Positions 8,829 through 17,572 of a DNA stretch of 39,191 bases are shown here, piece by piece. Position 1 is the stretch's first letter. Each line of letters opens with the position of its first letter. The notes beneath the pieces are model-generated. The model worked only from the letters and a program-made list of their open reading frames with translations, searched no databases and was not told where the DNA came from. Made by a program: the position numbers and the translations under genes. This stretch comes from an uncultured Bacteroides sp. (lineage in GTDB: Bacteria; Bacteroidota; Bacteroidia; Bacteroidales; Bacteroidaceae), in contig CAMTPC010000018.1 in the NCBI GenBank assembly GCA_947074295.1, positions 1-39,191 on the forward strand, read 5' to 3'.

Positions 8829-11174
8829 ATGAAAACATTTCTATCTATCTTTACCGTATGCACCTTAGCCATGTCTACTGCAAATGCACAGACGCAACCC
8901 AAAGTGCAATACTTCCCGCTTCAGGATGTACGTTTGCTGGATAGTCCTTTTAAGCAGGCGCAGCAGACTGACATGAATTACATTTTGGCCCTACAGCCCG
9001 ACCGTTTGCTAGCGCCCTATTTGCGCGAAGCGGGTCTGACTCCAAAGGCTGAATCGTACACCAACTGGGAAAATACGGGCTTGGATGGTCATATCGGCGG
9101 CCACTATCTCTCGGCACTCGCCATGATGTATGCCTCTACAGGTGATAGAGAAATGTTGGATCGTCTCAACTATATGCTCAACGAGCTGCAACGGGCACAA
9201 GATGCAGTAGGGACGGGATTCCTAGGCGGAACGCCTGGCAGTGTAGAGCTATGGAGTGAAATTAAAGAGGGTAAGATCGATGCTGGTGGCTTCAGCCTTA
9301 ATGGGCGCTGGGTGCCTTTGTATAATATCCATAAGATCTACGCTGGTCTGCGCGATGCATATCTTTTTGCGGGTAGTGAGCAAGCGTTAGCCATGTTGAG
9401 GGCTCTTACCGATTGGATGATCGACATTACGGCCTCCTTGACGGATGCACAGATTCAAGATATGCTCCGCAGCGAACATGGCGGCTTGAATGAAACCTTC
9501 GCCGACCTTTATGCCATCACCAAGGAAGCCAAGTATTTAGAACTGGCTCAACGCTTCTCGGAGATGGTTATCCTCAATCCGCTGATGGGGTCGCAAGATC
9601 ACCTGACAGGGATGCATGCCAATACACAGATACCCAAAGTGATCGGGTACAAGGCAGTGGCTGATCAAGCCAATGATGCGGAGTGGGATAAAGGTTGTCG
9701 TTACTTCTGGGACAGAGTGGTGAATCATCGCTCGGTGTGTATCGGAGGCAACAGCGTTCGTGAACACTTCCATCCAGAGACCGACTTCACACCGATGCTG
9801 CTCGACATTGAGGGTCCCGAGACGTGCAACACCTACAATATGTTGCGCCTTACCAAACAGCTTTATCAGTCTACACCCGAGCTGGCTTTTGCCGACTATT
9901 ATGAGCGTGGGCTTTACAACCATATCTTGTCATCGCAAGAACCCGAGAAAGGCGGATTCGTCTATTTCACGCCCATGCGTCCAGGTCACTACCGTGTCTA
10001 TTCGCAACCCGAAACATCGATGTGGTGTTGCGTGGGTTCAGGTTTGGAGAATCATGCTAAGTATGGTGAGTTCATCTATGCTTATAGCGGCGATTCACTT
10101 TATGTGAATCTATTTATTCCTTCTACATTGGATTGGAAGAAGAAGGGTCTAATATTGACGCAGGAAACTGCCTTCCCTAATGAAGAGGAGATTCGCTTCC
10201 GGATCAAGCAAGCGCCCAAGAAAGCGTTTACACTGCTGTTGAGATACCCTTCGTGGTCTAAAGGTGCGCAAGTGATAGTGAACGGTAAGCTTCAAGATAT
10301 AAAAGAGACGCCTAATGGTTATATCGCCATCAACCGCAAGTGGAAGAAAGACGACCGCGTAAGTCTGCTATTGCCTATGGAGCTAGCTATGGAGCAGATA
10401 CTCGACCAGCAAGACTATTACGCTTTCACTTATGGACCCATCGTGTTGGCTACGGCTACAGGTACCAACGATCTGCAAGGTCTATTTGCCGACGATAGTC
10501 GTGGGGGACATATCGCGCATGGTTGTCAGATACCGTTGCAAGATGTACCGATGTTGATAGGTAATGTCAACGATATGCCAGCTCAGTTGAAACGACTTGC
10601 AGGTGACCAACTTGCATTTGAATTTACAGGAAATGTATATCCACAACAGTCGGAGCCATTGACCTTTATCCCTTTTTACAATCTGCATCAATCTCGCTAC
10701 GAGGTCTACTGCCATGTAGTAGATGAGGCAGAGTTCAAAGGTATATTGCAAGAGGTGGAAGCACGCGAGGCGGCTGCAACAGCATTGGCCAATCGCACGG
10801 TGGATGTGATCTACCCTGGCGAGCAACAGCCCGAGTCCGATCATCATATCCGCTTCGAAGTGTCTACGACAGGTGTGCATCACAATCGCCACTTCCGCAA
10901 GGCCGATGGTTGGTTCTCGTACGAACTGAAAATCAAGGATAGCGCCAGTGAGGTGGCTTTGAAGCTACATCAGTCAGATGTTAGACCTTTTGGATTGTTA
11001 TTCAACGGTGAGCTTTTGCAAGCACAACCTATGGAATCAGCCGATGCGGATGGATTTATCACGGCGATCTATCCTATACCGAACAACCTATTAAACGATA
11101 AAAATACGCTTCGCATACAGTCTGATGGACAAGGATCTACTCCTGCCATCTACGAGGTGCGAATCATGAAATAA
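8829..11174 (+). CDS. GH127/GH146-type beta-L-arabinofuranosidase (DUF1680)
   Basis: This 781-residue protein has a cleavable signal peptide (residues 1-20, Ala-Asn-Ala) and should act in the periplasm. It belongs to the DUF1680 group of retaining beta-L-arabinofuranosidases that use a zinc-bound cysteine nucleophile. The expected cluster is present: Glu331 and Cys333 (Glu-Thr-Cys-Asn) and the adjacent pair Cys400-Cys401 (Trp-Cys-Cys-Val-Gly-Ser-Gly-Leu-Glu-Asn-His), matching Glu338/Cys340/Cys417/Cys418 of the characterised bifidobacterial GH127 HypBA1. An (alpha/alpha)6 barrel fills about residues 30-420, followed by beta-sandwich domains to the end. Placement between GH43 and GH51 arabinan enzymes and its length favour GH146, the family described from Bacteroides arabinan loci; GH127 cannot be excluded without an alignment. 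Confidence 0.88.
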   Translation: MKTFLSIFTVCTLAMSTANAQTQPKVQYFPLQDVRLLDSPFKQAQQTDMNYILALQPDRLLAPYLREAGLTPKAESYTNWENTGLDGHIGGHYLSALAMMYASTGDREMLDRLNYMLNELQRAQDAVGTGFLGGTPGSVELWSEIKEGKIDAGGFSLNGRWVPLYNIHKIYAGLRDAYLFAGSEQALAMLRALTDWMIDITASLTDAQIQDMLRSEHGGLNETFADLYAITKEAKYLELAQRFSEMVILNPLMGSQDHLTGMHANTQIPKVIGYKAVADQANDAEWDKGCRYFWDRVVNHRSVCIGGNSVREHFHPETDFTPMLLDIEGPETCNTYNMLRLTKQLYQSTPELAFADYYERGLYNHILSSQEPEKGGFVYFTPMRPGHYRVYSQPETSMWCCVGSGLENHAKYGEFIYAYSGDSLYVNLFIPSTLDWKKKGLILTQETAFPNEEEIRFRIKQAPKKAFTLLLRYPSWSKGAQVIVNGKLQDIKETPNGYIAINRKWKKDDRVSLLLPMELAMEQILDQQDYYAFTYGPIVLATATGTNDLQGLFADDSRGGHIAHGCQIPLQDVPMLIGNVNDMPAQLKRLAGDQLAFEFTGNVYPQQSEPLTFIPFYNLHQSRYEVYCHVVDEAEFKGILQEVEAREAAATALANRTVDVIYPGEQQPESDHHIRFEVSTTGVHHNRHFRKADGWFSYELKIKDSASEVALKLHQSDVRPFGLLFNGELLQAQPMESADADGFITAIYPIPNNLLNDKNTLRIQSDGQGSTPAIYEVRIMK

Positions 11175-11218
11175 GAAAGACATAAAGAATCAATAACTAT
11201 TAAAACAAATTTTCATTT

Positions 11219-12763
11219 ATGAGAGCAAGACTATTTTTAGGTTCACTTTGCCTTACTGCGGCAGTCTCACTTTCAGCACAGAAAAGTGCTACAATCACTC
11301 TACAGCCCGATCAGGCTACAGAGATCATTCCAAAAGAAATTTACGGCCAGTTTGCCGAACACTTGGGTACTTGTATCTATGGTGGTTTGTGGGTTGGTGA
11401 AAATTCAGATATCCCTAATACCAATGGTTATCGTACTGACGTTCTTGAAGCTTTGAAAGAGTTGCAAGTTCCTGTGTTGCGCTGGCCTGGTGGTTGCTTT
11501 GCTGATGAATACCACTGGACAGATGGTATCGGACCAAAAGAAAACCGTCCGAAGATGGTGAACAATAACTGGGGTGGTACTATCGAAGATAATAGTTTCG
11601 GTACACACGAGTTCCTTAACCTGTGCGAGATCCTAGAGTGCGAACCCTACATCAGTGGTAACGTGGGTAGCGGTACAGTTGAAGAATTGGCTAAATGGGT
11701 AGAGTATATGACCTCTGACGGTGACTCCCCAATGGCCAACCTACGTCGTGAAAACGGTCGCGACAAGGCTTGGGATGTGAAGTTCCTAGGTGTGGGTAAC
11801 GAAAGCTGGGGTTGCGGTGGTAGCATGCGCCCTGAATACTATGCTGACCTATATCGTCGCTATGCAACCTATTGCCGTAACTATGATGGCAACCAACTCT
11901 ATAAGATTGCCAGTGGCGCTAGTGACTATGATTACAACTGGACAAAGGTGTTGATGGAACGTGTGGGACATCAGATGCACGGACTTTCTTTGCACTATTA
12001 TACTGTTCCGGGATGGGTAGGCAGCAAAGGTTCGGCTACTAACTTCGACAATGAAGACTATTACTGGACGATGGGTAAATGCCTAGAGGTAGAAGATGTA
12101 TTGCAAAAGCACATCGCTATCATGAATGAATATGACAAAGACAAACGTATTGGCTTGTTGCTCGACGAATGGGGTACATGGTGGGACGAAGAGCCAGGTA
12201 CTGTTCCTGGTCACCTATACCAACAAAACACTTTGCGCGATGCGATGGTAGCTTCATTGAGCTTGGATGTGTTCCACAAGTACACCGATCGTTTGAAGAT
12301 GGCCAATATTGCACAAATCGCTAACGTGCTTCAATCGATGATCCTTACTGATGGAGATAAGATGGTGTTGACACCTTCGTATTATGTATTCAAGATGTAC
12401 AAAGTACACCAAGACGCAAAACATTTGCCACTTGAGTTGACTTGTGATACTATCACTGTACGTGATAACCGTCAAGTACCTTTGGTGAGCGCTACAGCTT
12501 CACAAGACGCAAACGGTAAGATACACATCTCTATGTCAAACATCGACTTGAAGAACAATCAAACGGTATCTATCAACCTAGCCGACTTGAAGGTGAAGAA
12601 AGCAACAGGTGAAATCCTGACTGCTAAAAACATTACCGACTACAACTCATTCGACCAACCGAATAAAGTGACTACCACTCAGTTTAAAGACATGAAGCTG
12701 AACAAAGGCGTACTTACAGTGAAACTTCCTGCCCAATCTATCGTGGGTATCGAATTAGAATAG
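11219..12763 (+). CDS. GH51 alpha-L-arabinofuranosidase
   Basis: This 514-residue enzyme removes alpha-L-arabinofuranosyl residues from arabinan or arabinoxylan oligosaccharides by a retaining mechanism. It has a signal peptide (about 1-20), a (beta/alpha)8 barrel with the conserved Arg-Trp-Pro-Gly-Gly-Cys-Phe segment (88-94), the acid/base Glu195 in Gly-Asn-Glu-Ser-Trp-Gly-Cys-Gly-Gly and the nucleophile Glu317 in Asp-Glu-Trp-Gly-Thr-Trp, then the usual C-terminal beta-sandwich (about 400-514). Length matches the family. It is the last gene of the GH43-GH146-GH51 run and is followed by a clear terminator at 12791-12828. The assignment is secure. Confidence 0.95.
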   Translation: MRARLFLGSLCLTAAVSLSAQKSATITLQPDQATEIIPKEIYGQFAEHLGTCIYGGLWVGENSDIPNTNGYRTDVLEALKELQVPVLRWPGGCFADEYHWTDGIGPKENRPKMVNNNWGGTIEDNSFGTHEFLNLCEILECEPYISGNVGSGTVEELAKWVEYMTSDGDSPMANLRRENGRDKAWDVKFLGVGNESWGCGGSMRPEYYADLYRRYATYCRNYDGNQLYKIASGASDYDYNWTKVLMERVGHQMHGLSLHYYTVPGWVGSKGSATNFDNEDYYWTMGKCLEVEDVLQKHIAIMNEYDKDKRIGLLLDEWGTWWDEEPGTVPGHLYQQNTLRDAMVASLSLDVFHKYTDRLKMANIAQIANVLQSMILTDGDKMVLTPSYYVFKMYKVHQDAKHLPLELTCDTITVRDNRQVPLVSATASQDANGKIHISMSNIDLKNNQTVSINLADLKVKKATGEILTAKNITDYNSFDQPNKVTTTQFKDMKLNKGVLTVKLPAQSIVGIELE

Positions 12764-12790
12764 TGGTTTATTTATGGATTAGTTTTCTGA

Positions 12791-12828
12791 AAATAGGGGG
12801 CAACTTTCAAAGGTTGCTTCCTATTTTT
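12791..12828 (+). terminator. Intrinsic terminator after the GH51 gene
   Basis: AAATAGGGGGCAAC pairs with GTTGCTTCCTATTT (two G-T wobbles) around a loop of eight bases and runs into TTTTT. It sits 27 bases after the GH51 stop and separates the enzyme operon from the GH97 gene. Confidence 0.85.
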
Positions 12829-12851
12829 AAATGTACTCACTCCTCCATTGT

Positions 12852-12867
12852 TACAAAAGCTTTTGTA
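12852..12867. repeat. 16-bp perfect palindrome upstream of the GH97 gene
   Basis: TACAAAAGCTTTTGTA is a perfect palindrome. The sequence GTTACAAA occurs at its left edge (12850-12857) and again at 12871-12878, 21 bases (two helical turns) apart. It lies between the terminator and the predicted -7 element of the GH97 promoter, a plausible activator position. No known regulator is assigned. Confidence 0.5.
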
Positions 12868-12914
12868 TAAGTTACAAATCACTATTTCCTCATCCAGATG
12901 GCGGGAAAAGTTTT

Positions 12915-12922
12915 TAGTTTTG
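12915..12922 (+). promoter_or_regulatory. Bacteroidetes -7 element of the GH97 promoter
   Basis: TAGTTTTG matches TAnnTTTG exactly and lies 37 bases upstream of the chosen GH97 start. No good -33 TTTG was found at the usual spacing, which fits an activator-dependent promoter. The element sits inside the longest open frame that begins at 12848, which supports the downstream start. Confidence 0.55.
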
Positions 12923-12958
12923 CGCTATCAATCTATTAATGATAAACACAAATTGCCT

Positions 12959-14902
12959 ATGAAATTTAGATCCTTATTATTTGCTTTTTGCCTTGCTATT
13001 CTTTTACCTTCTTCCGCTCAGGTAGTCAAGGTGAATAGTCCTGATTCATTATTGTCGGTGATCATTCAATGTGATACTGCGGGCAAACTCTATTTCCGTG
13101 CCGATTATAACGGAGCATGTATGGTCGACTTATCTCCACTAGGATTACGTACTAATAATGGTGATTTTGTTGATTCCTTGACGTTGATCAATGTGCAGAA
13201 TAGCGTGATAGACAAGTCCTATCAACAGTCGCGTATCAAGATGTCCGACATCAATTATAAAGCTAATGCAACGACTTGCACGTTTGCCAATGCGGCAGGG
13301 CAACACATGGCTATAACCTTTCAGGTCAGTGATAATGATATAGCTTTTCGCTATTCTTTGCCTCAAGAAGGCGGTAAGAGTAGCGTGACGGTATTGGGTG
13401 AGGAGACAGGCTTCCGCTTTCCCTCAAAAACCACAACTTTTCTAACGCCTCAGAGCGATGCGATGATTGGTTGGAAACGCACCAAGCCTAGTTATGAAGA
13501 AGAGTATGTAGCTGATGCAGCGATGACGGCTCCCTCTAAATACGGCCATGGCTACACTTTTCCTTGCTTGTTTCGCATCTGTGATGACGGTTGGGTATTG
13601 GTTAGCGAGACGGGTGTGAATAGTCGCTATTGTGCTTCACGCTTGGGCGAATATACTGAAGGTGTATTCCCTTTGGCCTTTCCGATGCCCGAGGAGAATA
13701 ACGGCAACGGTTCGGTTGCACCTGCCTTTGCATTGCCAGGATCTACACCTTGGCGCACACTTACCATTGGCAATACCTTGCAACCTATTGTAGAAACTAC
13801 CATTCCTTGGGACGTAGTGGAGCCACTCTACGACACGGCACACGACTACAAGATGGGTAAAGGCACATGGAGCTGGATCTTGTGGCAAGATGAAAGCATC
13901 AACTATGCCGACTTGCAAAAATATATCGACTTGGCAGCAGCTATGAACTTTGAGTATGTGTTGATCGACAACTGGTGGGATACTAATATTGGCAAAGAGC
14001 GCATGGCGCAACTTATCAAGGAAGCTCAAAGCAAAGGTGTGGATGTGTTCCTTTGGTACAGCTCTAGCGGTTATTGGAATGACATTGTACAAGGTCCCGT
14101 CAACAAGATGGACAATGGCATCATCCGTAAGCAGGAGATGAAGTGGATACAAAGCCAAGGCGTGAAAGGAATCAAAGTCGATTTCTTTGGAGGTGATAAA
14201 CAAGAAACGATGCGTCTGTACGAGGATATTTTGAGTGATGCCGACGATCATGGCTTGATGGTCATCTTCCATGGTTGTACCTTGCCTCGTGGCTGGGAAC
14301 GTATGTATCCCAACTTTGTGGGTAGCGAAGCAGTATTGGCTTCAGAGAATATGATCTTCGACCAGCATCATTGCGATGTGGAAGCTTTCAACGCTACGCT
14401 CCATCCCTTCATTCGCAACTCGGTGGCAACTATGGAATATGGCGGTAGCTTCATGAACAAGCGTTTGAATAGAGGCAATGATGGTGGTACCACGCGCCGC
14501 ACCTCTGATGTGTTCCAACTGGCTACGTCGGTACTCTATCAAAATCCAGTGCAGAATTTTGCATTGGCACCTAACAACCTCACTGACGCACCTGCCGTTT
14601 GTATGGACTTCCTCAAGACTGTACCTACCGAATGGGACGAGACACGCCTGATCGATGGCTATCCAGGCAAATACGTCGTGTTGGCTCGTCGTGCTGGTGA
14701 TACATGGTATGTAGCGGGCATCAATGCTACCGATAAAGAGTTGAAGTTAAAACTCGATATTCCGTTTTTTGCAGGGAAGACCGTACAATGCTATAGTGAT
14801 GACAAAACGAAGCAACCAGGTGTTAAGCCAATGAAGGTAAAAACCAATGGTCGTGTCGAACTAGCCATTCAGCCCGAAGGGGGAGTGGTATTAGTAGACT
14901 AA
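12959..14902 (+). CDS. GH97 glycosidase, retaining (alpha-galactosidase/beta-L-arabinopyranosidase type)
   Basis: The start is placed at 12959 because the protein then begins with a clean signal peptide (about 1-20, ending Ser-Ser-Ala-Gln). A longer open frame from 12848 would run through the predicted promoter and lack a signal. The resulting 647-residue protein has the GH97 N-terminal beta-supersandwich (about 22-290), a barrel (about 300-560) and a C-terminal all-beta domain. In GH97, inverting SusB-type alpha-glucosidases use glutamates, whereas retaining alpha-galactosidases and beta-L-arabinopyranosidases have an Asp nucleophile on the barrel strand. Here Asp408 in Gly-Ile-Lys-Val-Asp-Phe-Phe occupies that place, so the retaining type is likely. 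Glu457 (Gly-Ser-Glu-Ala-Val) and Glu463 are acid/base candidates. It would release terminal galactose or arabinopyranose from pectic side chains. It has its own promoter and terminator. Confidence 0.88.
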   Translation: MKFRSLLFAFCLAILLPSSAQVVKVNSPDSLLSVIIQCDTAGKLYFRADYNGACMVDLSPLGLRTNNGDFVDSLTLINVQNSVIDKSYQQSRIKMSDINYKANATTCTFANAAGQHMAITFQVSDNDIAFRYSLPQEGGKSSVTVLGEETGFRFPSKTTTFLTPQSDAMIGWKRTKPSYEEEYVADAAMTAPSKYGHGYTFPCLFRICDDGWVLVSETGVNSRYCASRLGEYTEGVFPLAFPMPEENNGNGSVAPAFALPGSTPWRTLTIGNTLQPIVETTIPWDVVEPLYDTAHDYKMGKGTWSWILWQDESINYADLQKYIDLAAAMNFEYVLIDNWWDTNIGKERMAQLIKEAQSKGVDVFLWYSSSGYWNDIVQGPVNKMDNGIIRKQEMKWIQSQGVKGIKVDFFGGDKQETMRLYEDILSDADDHGLMVIFHGCTLPRGWERMYPNFVGSEAVLASENMIFDQHHCDVEAFNATLHPFIRNSVATMEYGGSFMNKRLNRGNDGGTTRRTSDVFQLATSVLYQNPVQNFALAPNNLTDAPAVCMDFLKTVPTEWDETRLIDGYPGKYVVLARRAGDTWYVAGINATDKELKLKLDIPFFAGKTVQCYSDDKTKQPGVKPMKVKTNGRVELAIQPEGGVVLVD

Positions 14903-14929
14903 TTATATATAGCGTTATAATATAAAATG

Positions 14930-14969
14930 AATCCTTCTGTGGGACAGATTGCCTACAGAAGGATTTTTT
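14930..14969 (+). terminator. Intrinsic terminator after the GH97 gene
   Basis: AATCCTTCTGT (14930-14940) and ACAGAAGGATT (14955-14965) are perfect complements with a 14-base loop, followed by a T run. It marks the end of the polysaccharide utilisation locus on this side. Confidence 0.9.
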
Positions 14970-15207
14970 ATTTAGGTATTATCTCTATTAATCTGCAATT
15001 CTTCAGATATAAATAGAGATGTATTATGTATTGATATTGGTTGATAGTCTGTTGGTTATCAAATTTCTATCTTTCATTTTATGTTAGATTGTTTCTTCTT
15101 TATTCAGCTATCACGCAGTTATAAATCATATTTTCAGGAATTTGTCGTTATATAGATATAAAACATTTGATTGCTTGTAACAATCTGCTTTAATATAGAG
15201 ACAAATT
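14970..15207. other. Non-coding leader region upstream of the radical SAM gene
   Basis: With the terminator before it, this forms a 305-base gene-free stretch. It is AT-rich. The only clear structure is a two-part stem-loop at 14981-15020: ATCTCTATT pairs with AATAGAGAT, and inside it ATCTG pairs with CAGAT. No T run follows, so it is not an obvious terminator. No cobalamin-riboswitch box was recognised. TATCTTTC near 15068 is a one-mismatch -7 element with weak support. Confidence 0.5.
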
Positions 15208-16641
15208 ATGATCATCACTTTTATTGTACCACCTTCTTTAGATGGTGAAAATCCGGCAGAGCGTACAGCTGGCTGTACGCGGTTGGTATATCCGATGCCC
15301 AATATATACGAATTGATTGTGGCTGCTCTATTAGAGCAGGGAGGCTATACTGTCCGATATGAGGATTTTGTCATTAAAGATAATTCCGCGACAAGATTTG
15401 AGAATTTCATAAAATCTGACCAGAGTGATTGTTATATGATTTGGTCTGTAAATCTATCTTTAGAGACAGATAAAAAAGCGATAGAGATTATCCGGAAATA
15501 CTATCCCAATAAACGCATTGTTATAATGGGACCTGGTGTAACTTATTATACAGCAAAGTTGCTTCTTGATGATAATGTATTCGTGATACGTGGTGAACCC
15601 GAATACACGGTAAAAGAGCTGATCGATAATTGGGATGCTGTAGATTTTAGTTCAATCAAAGGTTTATCCTATCTTAAGCAAGGTAATATCAACCACAATC
15701 CATCTAGACCACTTATAGAAAATCTGGATGATTTGCCATTTCCGGCACGTCACTTCATTGAATCCCATGCATATACTAATCCTAAACTAAAAACCCATCC
15801 TTACACTACGGTTTTGACAAGTCGAAACTGTCCTTATAAATGTATTTATTGTGTTCCTAGCTCGTTGACATTCGCTCGCGAAATAGAATATAGGAGAGAA
15901 AATGGTAAGAAACCAAAGGTGTCTGCTCGGAGCGTAGAGAATGTTATCCAAGAGTTAGAAATGTTGATAGCGCAAGGATATAAAGCGATTGCGTTTATCG
16001 ATGATAACTTTATAACTACAGCTAAACGGCTGCGCCCTATCTGTGAGATTCTCAAGAAGCATAATATCGTTTGGGGATGTCAAGCGCGGGCCGATGCCAT
16101 TACAGAGGAGATTGGTTCGATATTAAAAGAGTCGAATTGCCAATTCGTAGATATTGGTGGCGAGAGTTTCAACGATGACATATTGCGATATATAAAGAAA
16201 GGCGTCAATTCGGAACAGATCCTGGAAGGTTTGGATATCCTTAAAAAGAACGATATCCCTGTTAAGCTGAATATCTTGATAGGTACTTCTCCGTTGGAGA
16301 CAGAAGATACCGTGAAGGATACTTATCGTAAAGCGATTGAGCTTGGTGTGAGTCAAGTGATGTTCAATATTGTTGCTCCTTTTCCGGGTACTGTTTTCTA
16401 TGACATTGCAAAAGAGAATAATTGGATCATCGGTGGCGACTATTCACCTACAGATGTGCAGCACCACTCCATACTGAGTTATCCCAATTTAAGCAATAAG
16501 CAGATGGAGAAGCTTTTATTTAAGAATAACATTAAGTTCTTCCTTCGACCGTCATTCATTATGATGCATATTTCGAAGTTCAATTCATTTTATGACTTTT
16601 TCATCGCTTGCAAAGCACTGAAAAGAAAACTCTTCCATTAA
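15208..16641 (+). CDS. Radical SAM protein with N-terminal B12-binding-like domain
   Basis: This 477-residue protein has the layout of the B12-binding radical SAM family (as in HpnP, BchE and many methyl- or ring-modifying enzymes). A Rossmann-like N-terminal domain (about 1-140) is followed by a radical SAM barrel with Cys208-x3-Cys212-x2-Cys215 (Cys-Pro-Tyr-Lys-Cys-Ile-Tyr-Cys) that should bind the [4Fe-4S] cluster, an Asp-Asp-Asn-Phe strand and a Gly-Gly-Glu-Ser strand. The Asp-x-His-x2-Gly cobalamin-binding motif is not visible, as in the many family members that bind B12 base-off or not at all. A glycosyltransferase starts 15 bases downstream, so the two are an operon. The substrate is unknown; a lipid or a surface glycan is a guess from the neighbour. 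Base composition is AT-richer than the flanking genes. Confidence 0.85.
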   Translation: MIITFIVPPSLDGENPAERTAGCTRLVYPMPNIYELIVAALLEQGGYTVRYEDFVIKDNSATRFENFIKSDQSDCYMIWSVNLSLETDKKAIEIIRKYYPNKRIVIMGPGVTYYTAKLLLDDNVFVIRGEPEYTVKELIDNWDAVDFSSIKGLSYLKQGNINHNPSRPLIENLDDLPFPARHFIESHAYTNPKLKTHPYTTVLTSRNCPYKCIYCVPSSLTFAREIEYRRENGKKPKVSARSVENVIQELEMLIAQGYKAIAFIDDNFITTAKRLRPICEILKKHNIVWGCQARADAITEEIGSILKESNCQFVDIGGESFNDDILRYIKKGVNSEQILEGLDILKKNDIPVKLNILIGTSPLETEDTVKDTYRKAIELGVSQVMFNIVAPFPGTVFYDIAKENNWIIGGDYSPTDVQHHSILSYPNLSNKQMEKLLFKNNIKFFLRPSFIMMHISKFNSFYDFFIACKALKRKLFH

Positions 16642-16656
16642 TTATCTGCTTCTAAG

Positions 16657-17457
16657 ATGAAACTAACTGTAATCTTGATCACTTGGAATTCGGTCTGTTA
16701 TATAGAAGAATGTATTAATTCATTACTATTATCTGTATCAAACATCAATTCTGAGATTATCGTTGTCGATAATGGATCCACGGATGAAACATTGGACTTA
16801 TTGTCTAATTATTCAAGCCAAATTACGCTTCTTCGCAATGACACTAATCAAGGTGTGGGTGCTGCTCGTAACAAAGCTATTAAAAAAGCGCAAGGGGAGT
16901 ATATATGGATATTGGATATAGATACGATAGTGAATAAGAATGCTATAGAACAAATGCTAGCATATATCGAATCCAACAAGAATTGTGGTTTATGTGCTTG
17001 TAAGCTTGTTTCAGAATCGGGGGAAGTACAAGATAGCTGTCGTAAGTATCCTTTGATAAAGTATAAGATAATGAATGTGCTATCTTCAAAATTAGGAAAT
17101 ATCAGTTTTTTAGGAACGCTAAAGAGGTATGTTGATAGAAAGAATAGTACACAATTCTATGCTGAATCATTAGCAGGGAATGAACCTTTTACTGTCGAAT
17201 ATGTGATTGGTGCCTGTCAGTTAACTAAGAAATCGCTTATTGAGAAGGTGGGATATATTGATGATAATATATTTTATGGACCAGAAGACGCCGATCTTTG
17301 TATTCGCATTTCAAGGCTAGGTTATTCAATTGCTTGTCTACCTAGTGTATCTATCATTCATCATTACAATCGTGTAACAAATAGATCCTTTTTCTCTAAA
17401 CTAACATTGATGCATATCCGTGGTTTGATTTATTTCTATAAGAAGCATTCTTTTTAA
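16657..17457 (+). CDS. Glycosyltransferase family 2 (rhamnosyltransferase-like)
   Basis: This 266-residue protein is a GT-A fold family 2 transferase that moves a sugar from a nucleotide-sugar to an acceptor in the cytoplasm. Seen: Val-Val-Asp-Asn-Gly-Ser-Thr-Asp at about 36-43 (nucleotide binding), the metal-binding Asp87-Ile-Asp89, Gly-Pro-Glu-Asp-Ala-Asp-Leu-Cys (catalytic acidic cluster, near residue 210) and a terminal Ile-His-His-Tyr motif, a combination common in WbbL-like rhamnosyltransferases. No membrane segment is evident. It is in an operon with the radical SAM gene but not in a recognisable capsule or LPS cluster, so donor and acceptor are unknown. No terminator was recognised in the 115 bases after it. 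Confidence 0.87.
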   Translation: MKLTVILITWNSVCYIEECINSLLLSVSNINSEIIVVDNGSTDETLDLLSNYSSQITLLRNDTNQGVGAARNKAIKKAQGEYIWILDIDTIVNKNAIEQMLAYIESNKNCGLCACKLVSESGEVQDSCRKYPLIKYKIMNVLSSKLGNISFLGTLKRYVDRKNSTQFYAESLAGNEPFTVEYVIGACQLTKKSLIEKVGYIDDNIFYGPEDADLCIRISRLGYSIACLPSVSIIHHYNRVTNRSFFSKLTLMHIRGLIYFYKKHSF

Positions 17458-17572
17458 TTGAATAGAGAAACTATATTATCATCCCTATTTTGAATCGGTG
17501 TATTATTGGTTAAATGATTAGAACAAAGCATCTGTCTTATCGTTCTACTAGAATTAACTAATTATTCATAGT

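Noticed and set aside
12848..12958. N-terminal extension of the GH97 protein
   Set aside because: It overlaps a palindrome and an exact -7 element and hides the signal peptide that starts at 12959.
14981..15207. Cobalamin riboswitch ahead of the radical SAM gene
   Set aside because: Only a simple stem-loop is present; the conserved B12-box was not found.
15208..16641. Assignment of the radical SAM protein as a hopanoid methylase
   Set aside because: No hopanoid genes are nearby and the similarity is only at superfamily level.
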